Below, piece after piece: positions 17,756-25,125 of a DNA stretch of 64,000 bases. Source of the DNA: Variovorax ginsengisoli. GTDB lineage: Bacteria > Pseudomonadota > Gammaproteobacteria > Burkholderiales > Burkholderiaceae_C. Every line of letters starts with the position of its first letter. Positions within the stretch are counted from its first letter, which is position 1. The stretch is from NCBI RefSeq assembly GCF_030486595.1, contig NZ_JAUJZH010000008.1, forward strand, positions 1 to 64,000. The letters run 5' to 3'. The translations under genes and the position numbers were made by a program. The notes under the pieces are model-generated. The model made no database searches, was not told the DNA's origin, and worked only from the letters and a program-made list of their open reading frames with translations.

Positions 17756-18079
17756 TCACTGGCAACTGCCGCGGCCGACGATGTTGATGGCATTGGGTGC
17801 GAACACGAACACCTCGCGCGGAGCGGCTCCGATGCGCCCGCCGGTGTCGATGTTGCCGATGCTCTGGCTCCCGCAGGTGCCCTGGTTCGGGTCCAGCGAC
17901 TTCCCTTGTTCTTCCGCCTTGCGCTCCTGTGCGCCGATGCGGATCTTCTCCTTCGCGATCTTCGCGCGGAACCGCGAGTTGACCTCCAGCAGTTCCTGCC
18001 CCGCGAATGCACTGGCGCATGCGCCCAGCGTGATGGCGACGAGGAGGATGCGGGAGGTGCGGACGAGGGGGGCATTCAT
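17756..18079 (-). CDS. Small secreted protein (107 aa), function unknown
   Basis: A 107-residue protein with a signal peptide (about 1-26, ending ASAFA). A short charged helix (RFRAKIAKEKIRIGAQERKA) precedes a tail with two cysteines (GTCGSQSIGN and the C-terminal GRGSCQ). I do not recognise it. By position, between the curlin-like repeat gene and the CsgG-like gene (27 bases before the latter), it could play the part of a CsgE/CsgF-type accessory. It shows no clear sequence resemblance to those, so that is inference only. Confidence 0.65.
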   Translation of the reverse strand: MNAPLVRTSRILLVAITLGACASAFAGQELLEVNSRFRAKIAKEKIRIGAQERKAEEQGKSLDPNQGTCGSQSIGNIDTGGRIGAAPREVFVFAPNAINIVGRGSCQ

Positions 18080-18151
18080 GGTGGGTCTCCTTGCTGGAAA
18101 GCCGCCAGCGCCGTTGGCGCTGGCGGACGAGCGATGAAAGCGCAGCGCTGG

Positions 18152-18724
18152 TTACTTGGCGACCCCGATGCTTTGGGCGGCGGTGGACAGGAAGCCGCTT
18201 GCGGTGTTGTTCGAGCCGGAGGCGATGACGGTCGAGTTGGTCAGCTTGCCGTTGCCTTGCGCGCCGCCGATCTGCTGGCTGGCGGTGGACAGGAAGCCGG
18301 ATGCGGTGTTGCTTGCACCATTGGCGATCACGGTCGAGTTGCTCACCTTGCCGTTGCCCTTGGCGAAGCCCACTTCCTGCGTCGCAGTGCTGAGGAAGCC
18401 CGAGGCCCTGTTGTTCAGGTTCGTTCCGATGACCGTGCTGTTGGTGAGCTCGCCGTTGTCCCGTGCACGGCCGACGTCTTGGTTCGCCGTCGACAGGAAG
18501 CCCGAGGCGGAGTTGTTGGCGCCGTTGGCGATCACCGTGCTGTTGGTGATCTTGGAGTTCCCCTCGGACACACCGATGTTCTGGCGCGCCGTGGCCAGGA
18601 AGCCGGACGAGGTGTTGTTGGCGTTGGTGGACAGCACCGTCGAGCCGGCGATTTCGCCGGCCATCGCGCCACCGAAGGCGAAACCGAGGGCGATGACGAT
18701 GGTTGCTTTGCGAACGATTTGCAT
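18152..18724 (-). CDS. Secreted curlin-like protein of five 34-residue repeats
   Basis: A 190-residue protein. A signal peptide (1-22, ending AMA) is followed by five near-identical repeats from residues 28, 62, 96, 130 and 164, the last cut at 27 residues. Each begins STV(I/L) and contains NNxASGFLSTxxQ(x)(I/V)G, with serine, asparagine and glutamine at fixed places. This recalls the S-x5-Q-x-G-x-N-x-A-x3-Q rhythm of CsgA, though the period is longer. Such ladders usually fold as beta-solenoids or functional amyloid. It is the first gene of the minus-strand array and would be the natural substrate of the CsgG-like pore. No function is shown by sequence alone. Confidence 0.72.
   Translation of the reverse strand: MQIVRKATIVIALGFAFGGAMAGEIAGSTVLSTNANNTSSGFLATARQNIGVSEGNSKITNSTVIANGANNSASGFLSTANQDVGRARDNGELTNSTVIGTNLNNRASGFLSTATQEVGFAKGNGKVSNSTVIANGASNTASGFLSTASQQIGGAQGNGKLTNSTVIASGSNNTASGFLSTAAQSIGVAK
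18155..18643 (-). repeat. Five in-frame tandem repeats of 102 bp
   Basis: Coding repeats of 34 codons, four complete and one of 27 codons, within the curlin-like gene. Protein identity between copies is high while DNA positions differ, which points to selection on the protein repeat and not to recent duplication. Confidence 0.8.
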
Positions 18725-18864
18725 GATGATCTCCAGGGAGTGATGACAGGGTTTGAGGTTGGGCTTGCCGAATTGCTTGCCTTCCCGCCCATGGGTTGCG
18801 GACGTTCTGGATTCGGTTCAAGGAGATTTCGGGCGAAGCTCGCACCGGGGTAGGATCGCCAGCG

Positions 18865-19824
18865 ATGCCCGACAGCGCGCCGCCTGATCCGCCGCCGAAC
18901 CCCGCACGCCTGACGGGCTTGCGCGGTGCCTTCGACGCGCTGCGCAACTTTGGATTGATGGGTCTCGGCTCGCGCGGTGCGAGCGAATACGACACCTTCA
19001 CGGCCACGGATGGCCACGTTGTTCCCGTGTGTGTGCTCGGCCGCGGGTCGCCGCTGGTGCTGGTGCACGGATTCGGATGCACGCATCGCGATTGGCTGCC
19101 GGTGGCCCGGAGGCTGGCAAGGCGCCATTGCGTGCTCAGCTGGGACGCACGCGGCCATGGCAGCTGCCGGTCGGCGAGCGGCAGCATCACGCTGGCGCGA
19201 CTTGCGAACGACCTGGCCGAGGCACTCGACCACTTCGGGCTGCAGCGCTCGATCCTGGTCGGGCATTCCATGGGCGCGCTGACGTTGATGCAATACCTGC
19301 ACCTGCACGGCACGCATCGGGTTGCTGCGGTGGCGCTGGTCGACCAGTCGCCGCGCATCGTGACGGACGACAGCTGGCGACTGGGGCTGTTCGGCGGATG
19401 CAGCGCGGCGATGCTGTCGGGGCTGATCGCTGGCGCGCGCCGGGATCTGGCCGAGATGCTGTTGAACGAGGTCGGCGCACTCGGGGGCGCCTGGTTGCAG
19501 CGCCAGCTGGCCGTCGAAGCGCCGCTCGGACGGATGCTGCGTCGCCGTCTGGGGCGCATCGATGTCAAGCCGCTGCTCGACCTGGCCGAGTCAATGGCGA
19601 AGGCCGACTTCCGCGCTTCGCTGTCGCGCCTCGACGCGCCGCTGCTCGTCGTGCTCGGGGCCCGCAGCCCGCACTACGCCGGTGTGCCGCTCGATGCCTG
19701 GTATCGCGACACGGTGAAGCACGCGCAGGTCTCGATCTACCCGCATGCCGGCCATTCGCCGCATGTCAGCGAGCCGCTGCGCTTCGCGCGCGAACTCGAG
19801 CGCTTCATCGAGGACCACGCTTGA
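18865..19824 (+). CDS. Alpha/beta-hydrolase
   Basis: A 319-residue alpha/beta-hydrolase with an oxyanion motif LVHGFGCTHRDWLPVARRL, nucleophile elbow GHSMGA, a strand ending in LLVVLGARSPH before the acid region, and catalytic histidine in AGHSPHVSEP. The fold and triad are clear; the substrate is not. It resembles esterase/haloperoxidase-like members more than lipases. ATG 18865 is chosen because the frame upstream overlaps the promoter region of the divergent curlin-like gene. No signal peptide is apparent. Confidence 0.85.
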   Translation: MPDSAPPDPPPNPARLTGLRGAFDALRNFGLMGLGSRGASEYDTFTATDGHVVPVCVLGRGSPLVLVHGFGCTHRDWLPVARRLARRHCVLSWDARGHGSCRSASGSITLARLANDLAEALDHFGLQRSILVGHSMGALTLMQYLHLHGTHRVAAVALVDQSPRIVTDDSWRLGLFGGCSAAMLSGLIAGARRDLAEMLLNEVGALGGAWLQRQLAVEAPLGRMLRRRLGRIDVKPLLDLAESMAKADFRASLSRLDAPLLVVLGARSPHYAGVPLDAWYRDTVKHAQVSIYPHAGHSPHVSEPLRFARELERFIEDHA

Positions 19825-19835
19825 GCGTTGCCGGC

Positions 19836-20675
19836 TCAGCTGCCGCAGCGCCCATTGGCGTTCGATTTGAAGCAGAAGTCAGCGGTCAGGCTCGAGGACT
19901 CCCAGGGTACCTGTACGCGGCCGGTGTCTTCGGCCACACCGATACGCACCCGCTTGAAGAGTTGCTCGATCTGCAGCCCCGGCATCGACATGTTGGCCAG
20001 CAGGTGGCGTGCATAGACGCTGTGCTCGCTGCTGGCGCTGTCGAGCGCCACGCCGTTCGGCGCGGTCGAGAAGGCCACGAGCGTGCCCACCGGCGCATCG
20101 AGCGATGCCAGGCCGCCCGGTGTCGCGCCGCGGAATTTCAGGCGCCGTCCATCGGGACCCACGATGACGCCGCCGGCGAACGGGTTCACCCGGCAGGCAT
20201 CGAGCACCACGATGTTGGCGCCGGTGCCGATCGCACTGAGTCGGTCGACGAACTCGCCGACGTCCGCACTTTGCCGCTGGATGTCCTCTTCGGACTGCGG
20301 GTCGGCATCGATCGGCACCAGGTAGTTGCGACCCTTCACCTGAACCCCGTGGCCGGCATAGAACACCACGCGGACCCCCGCCTTCGGCGCACGGATCGAA
20401 AACTCGCGCAGCGATTCGATCAGTTCCGGCAGTCGCGTGTTCTGACGCAGGGTCACCTCGTAGCCCAGGCCGCGCAGCGCCGCCGCGACGGCGATGGCGT
20501 CGCCCGGCGGGTTCTTCAGCGGTGCGGTGCGGTAGGCGCCGTTGCCGATCACCAATGCGATGCGCGAGCCGGCGGCGCTGGCGTCGGCCGGGGCGCCCAT
20601 GGCGGGACCGAAGGGCAGGGCTGCGGCACCCAGTGCGCCGCGCAGCAGCAGACGACGGGTCAGCGTTGCGGCCAT
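19836..20675 (-). CDS. Caspase-like (C14) peptidase with Tat-type signal
   Basis: A 279-residue protein. The N-terminus MAATLTRRLLLRGALGAAAL is a good twin-arginine signal, so it is probably exported folded. The caspase domain starts at about 37 (RIALVIGNGAY) and has the dyad His109 (FYAGHG) and Cys161 (LDACRVNPF). It resembles the caspase half of the TssJ fusion nearby but lacks any TssJ part. It starts 5 bases after the anti-sigma gene and is the third gene of an ECF operon. Its 3' end lies 11 bases from the convergent hydrolase gene. Substrate unknown; the motif argues for arginine/lysine-type metacaspase chemistry. Confidence 0.85.
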   Translation of the reverse strand: MAATLTRRLLLRGALGAAALPFGPAMGAPADASAAGSRIALVIGNGAYRTAPLKNPPGDAIAVAAALRGLGYEVTLRQNTRLPELIESLREFSIRAPKAGVRVVFYAGHGVQVKGRNYLVPIDADPQSEEDIQRQSADVGEFVDRLSAIGTGANIVVLDACRVNPFAGGVIVGPDGRRLKFRGATPGGLASLDAPVGTLVAFSTAPNGVALDSASSEHSVYARHLLANMSMPGLQIEQLFKRVRIGVAEDTGRVQVPWESSSLTADFCFKSNANGRCGS

Positions 20676-20680
20676 GTCGG

Positions 20681-21298
20681 CTACTCCCGGGGCGGGACGC
20701 CGGCTGCGAGCGAGGCGGCCTGAACGATCGGGGCGGCCTTGACCTGTGCGAGCGCCGCCGCTTCGCTGCCGGCCGGTACGCGCAGGTAGTAGTCGCCGAG
20801 CTGGCCAGGGCCGCCGGCCAGTTCGCCGCGAACCTGGACCATCAGCATTCGGATGTCGGTCTCCCTGGTGTCGGGTGCGAAGCTGATCTTCAGCATCGGG
20901 CCCTCTTCGACCCGAACCGCGTGCAGCGCGCGGATTTCGTCGGCGCTGTCGCGAGCGCTGCCGAGCATGTTCACGATGACGCCGCTTTGCACTGCCATGA
21001 CCGCCAGCGCGGCCAGCGCGTAGCTCGGGCGCATGCCGAAGTTGCCGAAAAAGGCGCCGATCCGTTCGGTCAGAGTCGGACGGTCGCCCTGGATCAGGCG
21101 CATGGTGCGGGCCAGGCCGATCGTTGCCGGCACGGCCGGGGCGTTTTCCTGCACGCGCGCCTGCAGTGAGCGATACCAGTCCAGCTCGCTGCGGGACTCG
21201 GGATGCTCTGCCATGTAGGCGTCGACCCAGGCGCGGTCTTCGGCGCCCAGCGAGCCGTTGGCATACCAGGGGAGGAGTTCTTCGAAGCGTTCTTTCAT
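20681..21298 (-). CDS. Membrane anti-sigma factor (zinc-less)
   Basis: A 205-residue protein. The N-terminal helical anti-sigma domain (about 1-70; EELLPWYANGSLGAEDRAWVD) lacks the HxxxCxxC zinc motif. One membrane helix (about 90-115) is followed by a periplasmic domain of ~90 residues. It directly follows the ECF sigma gene, the classic arrangement for a cognate anti-sigma factor that holds sigma at the membrane until an envelope signal arrives. ATG 21298 is preferred to an upstream ATG because it begins the conserved domain and has AGGA upstream. Confidence 0.8.
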   Translation of the reverse strand: MKERFEELLPWYANGSLGAEDRAWVDAYMAEHPESRSELDWYRSLQARVQENAPAVPATIGLARTMRLIQGDRPTLTERIGAFFGNFGMRPSYALAALAVMAVQSGVIVNMLGSARDSADEIRALHAVRVEEGPMLKISFAPDTRETDIRMLMVQVRGELAGGPGQLGDYYLRVPAGSEAAALAQVKAAPIVQAASLAAGVPPRE

Positions 21299-21403
21299 GA
21301 TGATCATTCCTGCACGGGACATGCCGTGTCAGCCCCTTGGTTGCGCGAGCCCGGCGGACGGTTCAAATTAATTCGCGCAATCGCCAAATACGCCACGCGC
21401 TCT

Positions 21404-22000
21404 TCAGGATGCAAGAGCGCCCCTGGCGTCAGGGGCACTCCCCTCGCTGCGCAGCAGCGACTGCAGGCAATTCTTGATCTTCTGGCGGGCGTGGAACAGG
21501 CGCGTCTTGACGGTGCCCTCGGGGCAGTTTTGCACCTCCGCCACGTCGGCCAGGCTCATGCCCTCGTAGAACACCAGGTGCAGGCATTCGCGATGCTCGT
21601 CCGACAGCTTGCCCATGCAATGTTGCACGCCTTCACGCCGTTGCTTGCCAGCCAACTCCGCGTAGCCGTCAGGCGTGTCGGAGGCGGTGGTCTCGGCGAT
21701 GTCGTCGAGATCGCCATGCACCTCGTCAGGCCGTCGCGCACGGTAGACCATCAGCGCCTTTCTGCGCGCAATCCCGATGAGCCAGGTGGAGAACTGCGAA
21801 TCGCCGCGAAAGCGATCGGGGTGGCGCCAGACTTCGTAGAACGAGTCCGCCAGGACTTCCTCGGCTCGGGCGTGGTCGCTCAGCATGTTGAGGACATACG
21901 CGTACACCTTGCGGCTGAACGCCTTGTACAGCTGACGAAACGCTGCCTGGTCCTCGCGGCCAATGCGTGCCAGCAAACTGTTGACCTCGTCGTTGTCCAT
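21404..22000 (-). CDS. ECF-type RNA polymerase sigma factor
   Basis: A 198-residue sigma-70-family factor with region 2 (FRQLYKAFSRKVYAYVLNML, EEVLADSFYEVWRHPDRFRG, FSTWLIGIARRKALMVYR) and region 4 (GKLSDEHRECLHLVFYEGM, DVAEVQNCPEGTVKTRLFHAR). Regions 1.1 and 3 are absent, as in the ECF group. It heads an operon with an anti-sigma factor and a caspase-like peptidase. The targets are not proven; the neighbouring curlin-like/TssJLM array and its own promoter are reasonable candidates. A long non-coding leader (22001-22211) carries one of three dyad sites described separately. Confidence 0.9.
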   Translation of the reverse strand: MDNDEVNSLLARIGREDQAAFRQLYKAFSRKVYAYVLNMLSDHARAEEVLADSFYEVWRHPDRFRGDSQFSTWLIGIARRKALMVYRARRPDEVHGDLDDIAETTASDTPDGYAELAGKQRREGVQHCMGKLSDEHRECLHLVFYEGMSLADVAEVQNCPEGTVKTRLFHARQKIKNCLQSLLRSEGSAPDARGALAS

Positions 22001-22148
22001 GCGGGCGGGAGCGGTGCGGTGGCGGTGACTAAATATAACGCGCCAAGTATGTGTCGGGCATGAGAAAAGCAGGGGAAACCCTTATTTCGGAGGTTTCTCC
22101 AAGGTCTGCCATGACACGCCTCCACCGTGCGTTCACCGCGCTCGCATC

Positions 22149-22182
22149 GATAGAAAATATGGTCCCGCATGCCAAATCTATC
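22149..22182. promoter_or_regulatory. Dyad site 1 (GATAGA-N22-TCTATC), upstream of the ECF sigma gene
   Basis: Inverted arms GATAGA (22149-22154) and TCTATC (22177-22182) in AT-richer non-coding DNA. The same arms at almost the same spacing recur at 22854 and 23532. A separate inverted repeat, GAAACC at 22075-22080 and GGTTTC at 22092-22097, lies between this site and the sigma gene. A binding site for the adjacent S24 repressor is the simplest reading. Confidence 0.4.
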
Positions 22183-22211
22183 CATCTCGCGCCCCCGTCA
22201 GGCAGATCGGG

Positions 22212-22829
22212 CTAACGAAAACGCTTGGTGAACTCCCGAACGACGCCGATGACGCGGGCCCCGTCCAGTGGCTTGATGGGGTAGCGGCTGTTCAACGGCT
22301 TGAGGTACAGATCGCCCCCGTCCTTGACCAACTGCTTGAACGTGGTCTCGTTGGACTGGTTCAGTGCGATCACGTAATCGCCCGGCTCGGCGGCCATCTC
22401 GGGTTCGACGATCAGGATCGACCCTTCCGGAAAGGAGTCGCCGACCTCGCTGACCATGCTGTCGCCGTGCACGCGCAGTGCATAGGTGTGGCGCTTGATC
22501 GGCACGCTGACCGGCACGGTCTCGAATTGCTGGCGCGGCTTGAAGTTGTCGATGACGGTGTAGTTTCCCGCCTCGACCGATGAGACCAATGGAACCTCAG
22601 CGCGCACGTCCAAGCCTCGTCCGCCTGCCGACACGCCCGAGACCAGTTCCGCCACCGAGATGCCCAGGAGCTCGGCCACGCGTGCCTGATTGGCCCGTTT
22701 TGGGGCAGTACCGCCCAGTTTTTCCCATTGCTGTACGGCGCCACGACTTACCCCCAGCGCAGCAGCAAATTGCTGCTCGCTCATGCCGAGACGCTTGCGT
22801 CCTTCTCGAATCAGGTGGTGGCTGCTCAC
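22212..22829 (-). CDS. HTH/S24 self-cleaving repressor (LexA/CI-like)
   Basis: A 205-residue regulator. An N-terminal XRE-type helix-turn-helix (about 8-45; EQQFAAALGVSRGAVQQWEK) is joined to a C-terminal S24 peptidase domain. The likely cleavage bond is Ala87-Gly88 in SSVEAGNY, the catalytic serine is Ser124 (HGDSM) and the lysine is Lys165 (TTFKQL), so all elements for RecA-stimulated or spontaneous autocleavage are present. The plan is that of phage CI repressors and LexA-like chromosomal regulators. No phage structural genes are nearby. A GATAGAA-containing site lies 25-57 bases upstream of its start, suggesting autoregulation. Confidence 0.85.
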   Translation of the reverse strand: MSSHHLIREGRKRLGMSEQQFAAALGVSRGAVQQWEKLGGTAPKRANQARVAELLGISVAELVSGVSAGGRGLDVRAEVPLVSSVEAGNYTVIDNFKPRQQFETVPVSVPIKRHTYALRVHGDSMVSEVGDSFPEGSILIVEPEMAAEPGDYVIALNQSNETTFKQLVKDGGDLYLKPLNSRYPIKPLDGARVIGVVREFTKRFR

Positions 22830-22853
22830 AGCCCAAGGTTAGGCGCTGTTGAG

Positions 22854-22886
22854 GATAGAAATTAATTCAATGATAGTGTTTCTGGC
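22854..22886. promoter_or_regulatory. Dyad site 2 (GATAGAA ... TTTCTGGC), upstream of the repressor gene
   Basis: GATAGAA at 22854-22860 is followed after 11 bases by GATA (22872-22875) and then TTTCT (22879-22883), the same layout as site 3. The right arm is imperfect (TCTGGC for TCTATC). The core contains the palindrome AATTAATT (22860-22867). It sits where an operator or -10 region of the repressor gene would be expected. Confidence 0.4.
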
Positions 22887-22914
22887 CGAAAATCCAAGCG
22901 CCAGAAAGCACGCA

Positions 22915-23409
22915 CTATTTCAACGTTGCTGGGCAGCAGGCGTCATGCTGACCGCTCTGGATCCTTTCGAAGGCCGCCACTTCGTCAGAGGGGTCCGGCA
23001 GAAAGTCCAGGCCGACGCACGCAAGCACTTCACGGAGGCGATTGACGGTCTTGGCACCGATGGCATCCGTCATCATGAGCTCTTGCTCGCTGATGGCTGA
23101 CAGGTCTTCGACGCAGAAGATGTTGAGCTCGAAAAGAGCACCGCGGGCCTTGGCGCGCACTGGGAGTTCCTCGACGGGAGTCTGCGGGCTCAGCCTGATC
23201 GGCGCGGAAAGACGCTGATGACCTCGAGGGCACCATACGAACGACCCGAACTCCAGCGTCTTGTCTGCAGAAATTCGTGCATCGCGCCGGGCCGCAGCAT
23301 GCTCGCGCTTTGCCTCGTGGATCGCAACCCGCAACTGTGCAAGACAGGCGCGCAATTCGTCGTCTGGCAATTGCGCCAAGTCATCCACAGTACAAATAGT
23401 GCGAGACAT
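22915..23409 (-). CDS. Free-standing RNA polymerase alpha-CTD-like protein
   Basis: A 164-residue protein. The N-terminal half (about 8-50; DELRACLAQLRVAIHEAKREHAAARRD) is helical and charged. The C-terminal half (about 95-150) follows the helix-hairpin-helix fold of the alpha subunit C-terminal domain: ELNIFCVEDLSAISEQEL, GAKTVNRLREVLACVGLDF. In RNA polymerase this domain binds UP-element DNA and activators; here it has no alpha N-terminal domain. It may act as a decoy, a DNA-binding adaptor or a regulator. The start at 23409 is chosen because the frame before it overlaps AT-rich promoter DNA. It is encoded just upstream of the S24 repressor on the same strand. Confidence 0.65.
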   Translation of the reverse strand: MSRTICTVDDLAQLPDDELRACLAQLRVAIHEAKREHAAARRDARISADKTLEFGSFVWCPRGHQRLSAPIRLSPQTPVEELPVRAKARGALFELNIFCVEDLSAISEQELMMTDAIGAKTVNRLREVLACVGLDFLPDPSDEVAAFERIQSGQHDACCPATLK

Positions 23410-23709
23410 GGGCTCTCTTTTGCAATTTCGGATTTGACTCTTCCGGGATCCCACTTTTCAACGGAGGGAGCATTTCAATCCGGGCCCCCGTGCACCTTGA
23501 AAATCCTAAGTGAAATCCGGGAATTGGCAACGATAGAACAATTCGCAGAGATAAGGGTTCTATCGGCCGGATGGTGGTGAGTCGCACTCTCCGGTTCGAG
23601 GCCAGAGCCATGCGAAAGCACAACCCAATCCGCGGCGGGCACGGGACATCGCCTCTGCCGCTACAGTCATGGTCCACCCGCGTACGACCCCATCACCTTC
23701 GGACAAAGC
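23410..23709. other. Intergenic region between divergent genes
   Basis: About 300 bases without a gene. It is lower in GC than the flanks, contains dyad site 3, and should hold the promoters of both the alpha-CTD-like gene (left) and the cupin gene (right). I cannot assign clear -35/-10 boxes. Confidence 0.5.
23531..23565. promoter_or_regulatory. Dyad site 3: perfect 9-bp inverted repeat CGATAGAAC-N17-GTTCTATCG
   Basis: Arms at 23531-23539 and 23557-23565 are exact reverse complements. Internally it also has GATA at 23550-23553, 11 bases after GATAGAA, as at site 2. This is the best-preserved of three related sites and probably marks the operator of a dimeric regulator. Confidence 0.5.
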
Positions 23710-25008
23710 ATGAGCGCAGACCCGGTTGACTGGACCCAGAACGCCCAGGTGGGCGCCATGGCCTACCTTCTTCATACCCTGCTGCAGGAAGCCGAGCGGC
23801 AGAACCGCGGCTTCATCGGCAAGGTCATCGAGGGCGCCGTCGACGACCACAAGGGCATCCCCGCAGGCACCCCCAACAAGCCCTTCGTCGACGCCGTCTT
23901 CGCCGAGACCCTCCAGATCCTCAGGCGATCGCAGGCCTCGATCGAACATCCCGCACTTCCCGAATTGCCCCCGGCGCCGCGGCCGCGCGAGCTCGGCGCG
24001 CAGGCGCCGGTCAGCGACGACTGGCTTCAGTGGATCGCCGAGAACCGCCTGCGCGAATGCACGCCCGACTCGATGCTCTCGACGATGACGGCCGCCGGGA
24101 TCGATGCGGCGCAAGCGAAGGCGGCCATTGCCCGGATCGAGACCGACCCGGCCTTTCGCGCCGCCCGCCGCATGCAGAAGGTCGAGCGCAAGCTCGAATC
24201 GGTGGTCGCGAACCTGCAGAAGCTGTGGGCGTCGTCGCCGCGCTACGGCGTGATCGAGAAGCGCAAGTCACCGTCGCGCGACGAGTTCGTCGAGCGCTAC
24301 GTACGGGGCTGCCGTCCGGTGGTCCTGACCGACGTCACCAAAGACTGGGGCGCCATGAAGCGCTGGTCGCCCGAAGACCTGAAGCGGCGTTTCGGCCATC
24401 TGGACGTCGAGATCCAGGACGGCCGCGATGCCGATCCGAACTACGAGGAGAACAAGCTCGCGCATCGCAAGATCGTGCAGCTGGGTCCGTTCGTCGACCG
24501 GGTGCTCGCCGGAGGTCCGACCAACGACTACTACCTGACGGCCAACAACGAGGCCTTGCGCAGCCCCGGGTTTGCGCCGCTGCTGGAAGACATCGGCCGC
24601 CTGCCGCCCGCCTGTGACCGATCGCAGCTCGGCCACCGCTCGTCGTTCTGGTTCGGGCCGGCCGGCACCACGACGCCCTTGCACCACGACACCCTGATGC
24701 TGTTCCACACGCAGGTGGTCGGACGCAAGCGATGGCGCCTCGTGTCCCCCCTGGAGACCCCGAAGGTCTATAACTACAACGGCGTCTTCAGCCCGGTCGA
24801 CGTCGACAACCCGGACCTCGCCCGCTATCCGCTCTTCGGCGAGGTGACGGTGCTGGACGTGATCGTGGAGCCCGGCGAGACGATGTTCCTGCCGCTCGCC
24901 TGGTGGCACCAGGTGCTGTCGATGGACATCAGCCTGTCGTTCTCGTACTCCAACCTCGACCTGCCGAACGATTTCGTCTACCAGAATCCGGACATCCGGA
25001 ATTGGTAA
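23710..25008 (+). CDS. JmjC/cupin-like protein, putative 2OG-Fe(II) oxygenase
   Basis: A 432-residue protein. Residues ~185-425 form a cupin-like (cupin_8/JmjC) domain: RPVVLTDVTKDWGAMKRW, SSFWFGPAGTTTPLHHDTLM with the HxD metal ligands, RKRWRLVSPLE, and distal histidine in LPLAWWHQVLS. The N-terminal ~180 residues are helical with a conserved-looking NRLRECTPDSML segment and no family I can name. Cupin_8 members hydroxylate protein or tRNA residues, or cap other pathways. The iron ligands are complete, so activity is likely. Substrate not evident. It reads away from the alpha-CTD/repressor pair. Confidence 0.78.
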   Translation: MSADPVDWTQNAQVGAMAYLLHTLLQEAERQNRGFIGKVIEGAVDDHKGIPAGTPNKPFVDAVFAETLQILRRSQASIEHPALPELPPAPRPRELGAQAPVSDDWLQWIAENRLRECTPDSMLSTMTAAGIDAAQAKAAIARIETDPAFRAARRMQKVERKLESVVANLQKLWASSPRYGVIEKRKSPSRDEFVERYVRGCRPVVLTDVTKDWGAMKRWSPEDLKRRFGHLDVEIQDGRDADPNYEENKLAHRKIVQLGPFVDRVLAGGPTNDYYLTANNEALRSPGFAPLLEDIGRLPPACDRSQLGHRSSFWFGPAGTTTPLHHDTLMLFHTQVVGRKRWRLVSPLETPKVYNYNGVFSPVDVDNPDLARYPLFGEVTVLDVIVEPGETMFLPLAWWHQVLSMDISLSFSYSNLDLPNDFVYQNPDIRNW

Positions 25009-25083
25009 CAATCGAGCGTCGGCGAGCGGCAAACCGATGCCGTGGCGCCACGCCAAGCCCCAGGTTTGAATCCTAATTTCTGA

Positions 25084-25100
25084 CCAGAACTGGTATCAGT
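25084..25100. promoter_or_regulatory. Overlapping palindromes in the promoter region of the encapsulin operon
   Basis: In an AT-richer stretch (25066-25125), CCAGAACTGG (25084-25093) overlaps ACTG-GTAT-CAGT (25089-25100). These lie 26-42 bases before the first possible start codon of the operon and could be an operator. No -35/-10 pair is convincing; TAAAGT near 25114 is a weak -10 candidate. Confidence 0.3.
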
Positions 25101-25125
25101 CAGTAATCTTCGGTAAAGTCTATTT

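Noticed and set aside
18155-18643. CRISPR-like repeat array
   Set aside because: The periodicity is 102 bp, in frame and protein-level; there are no short identical repeats with unique spacers.
22212-23409. Prophage
   Set aside because: The repressor is phage-like, but no integrase, structural, lysis or packaging genes surround it.
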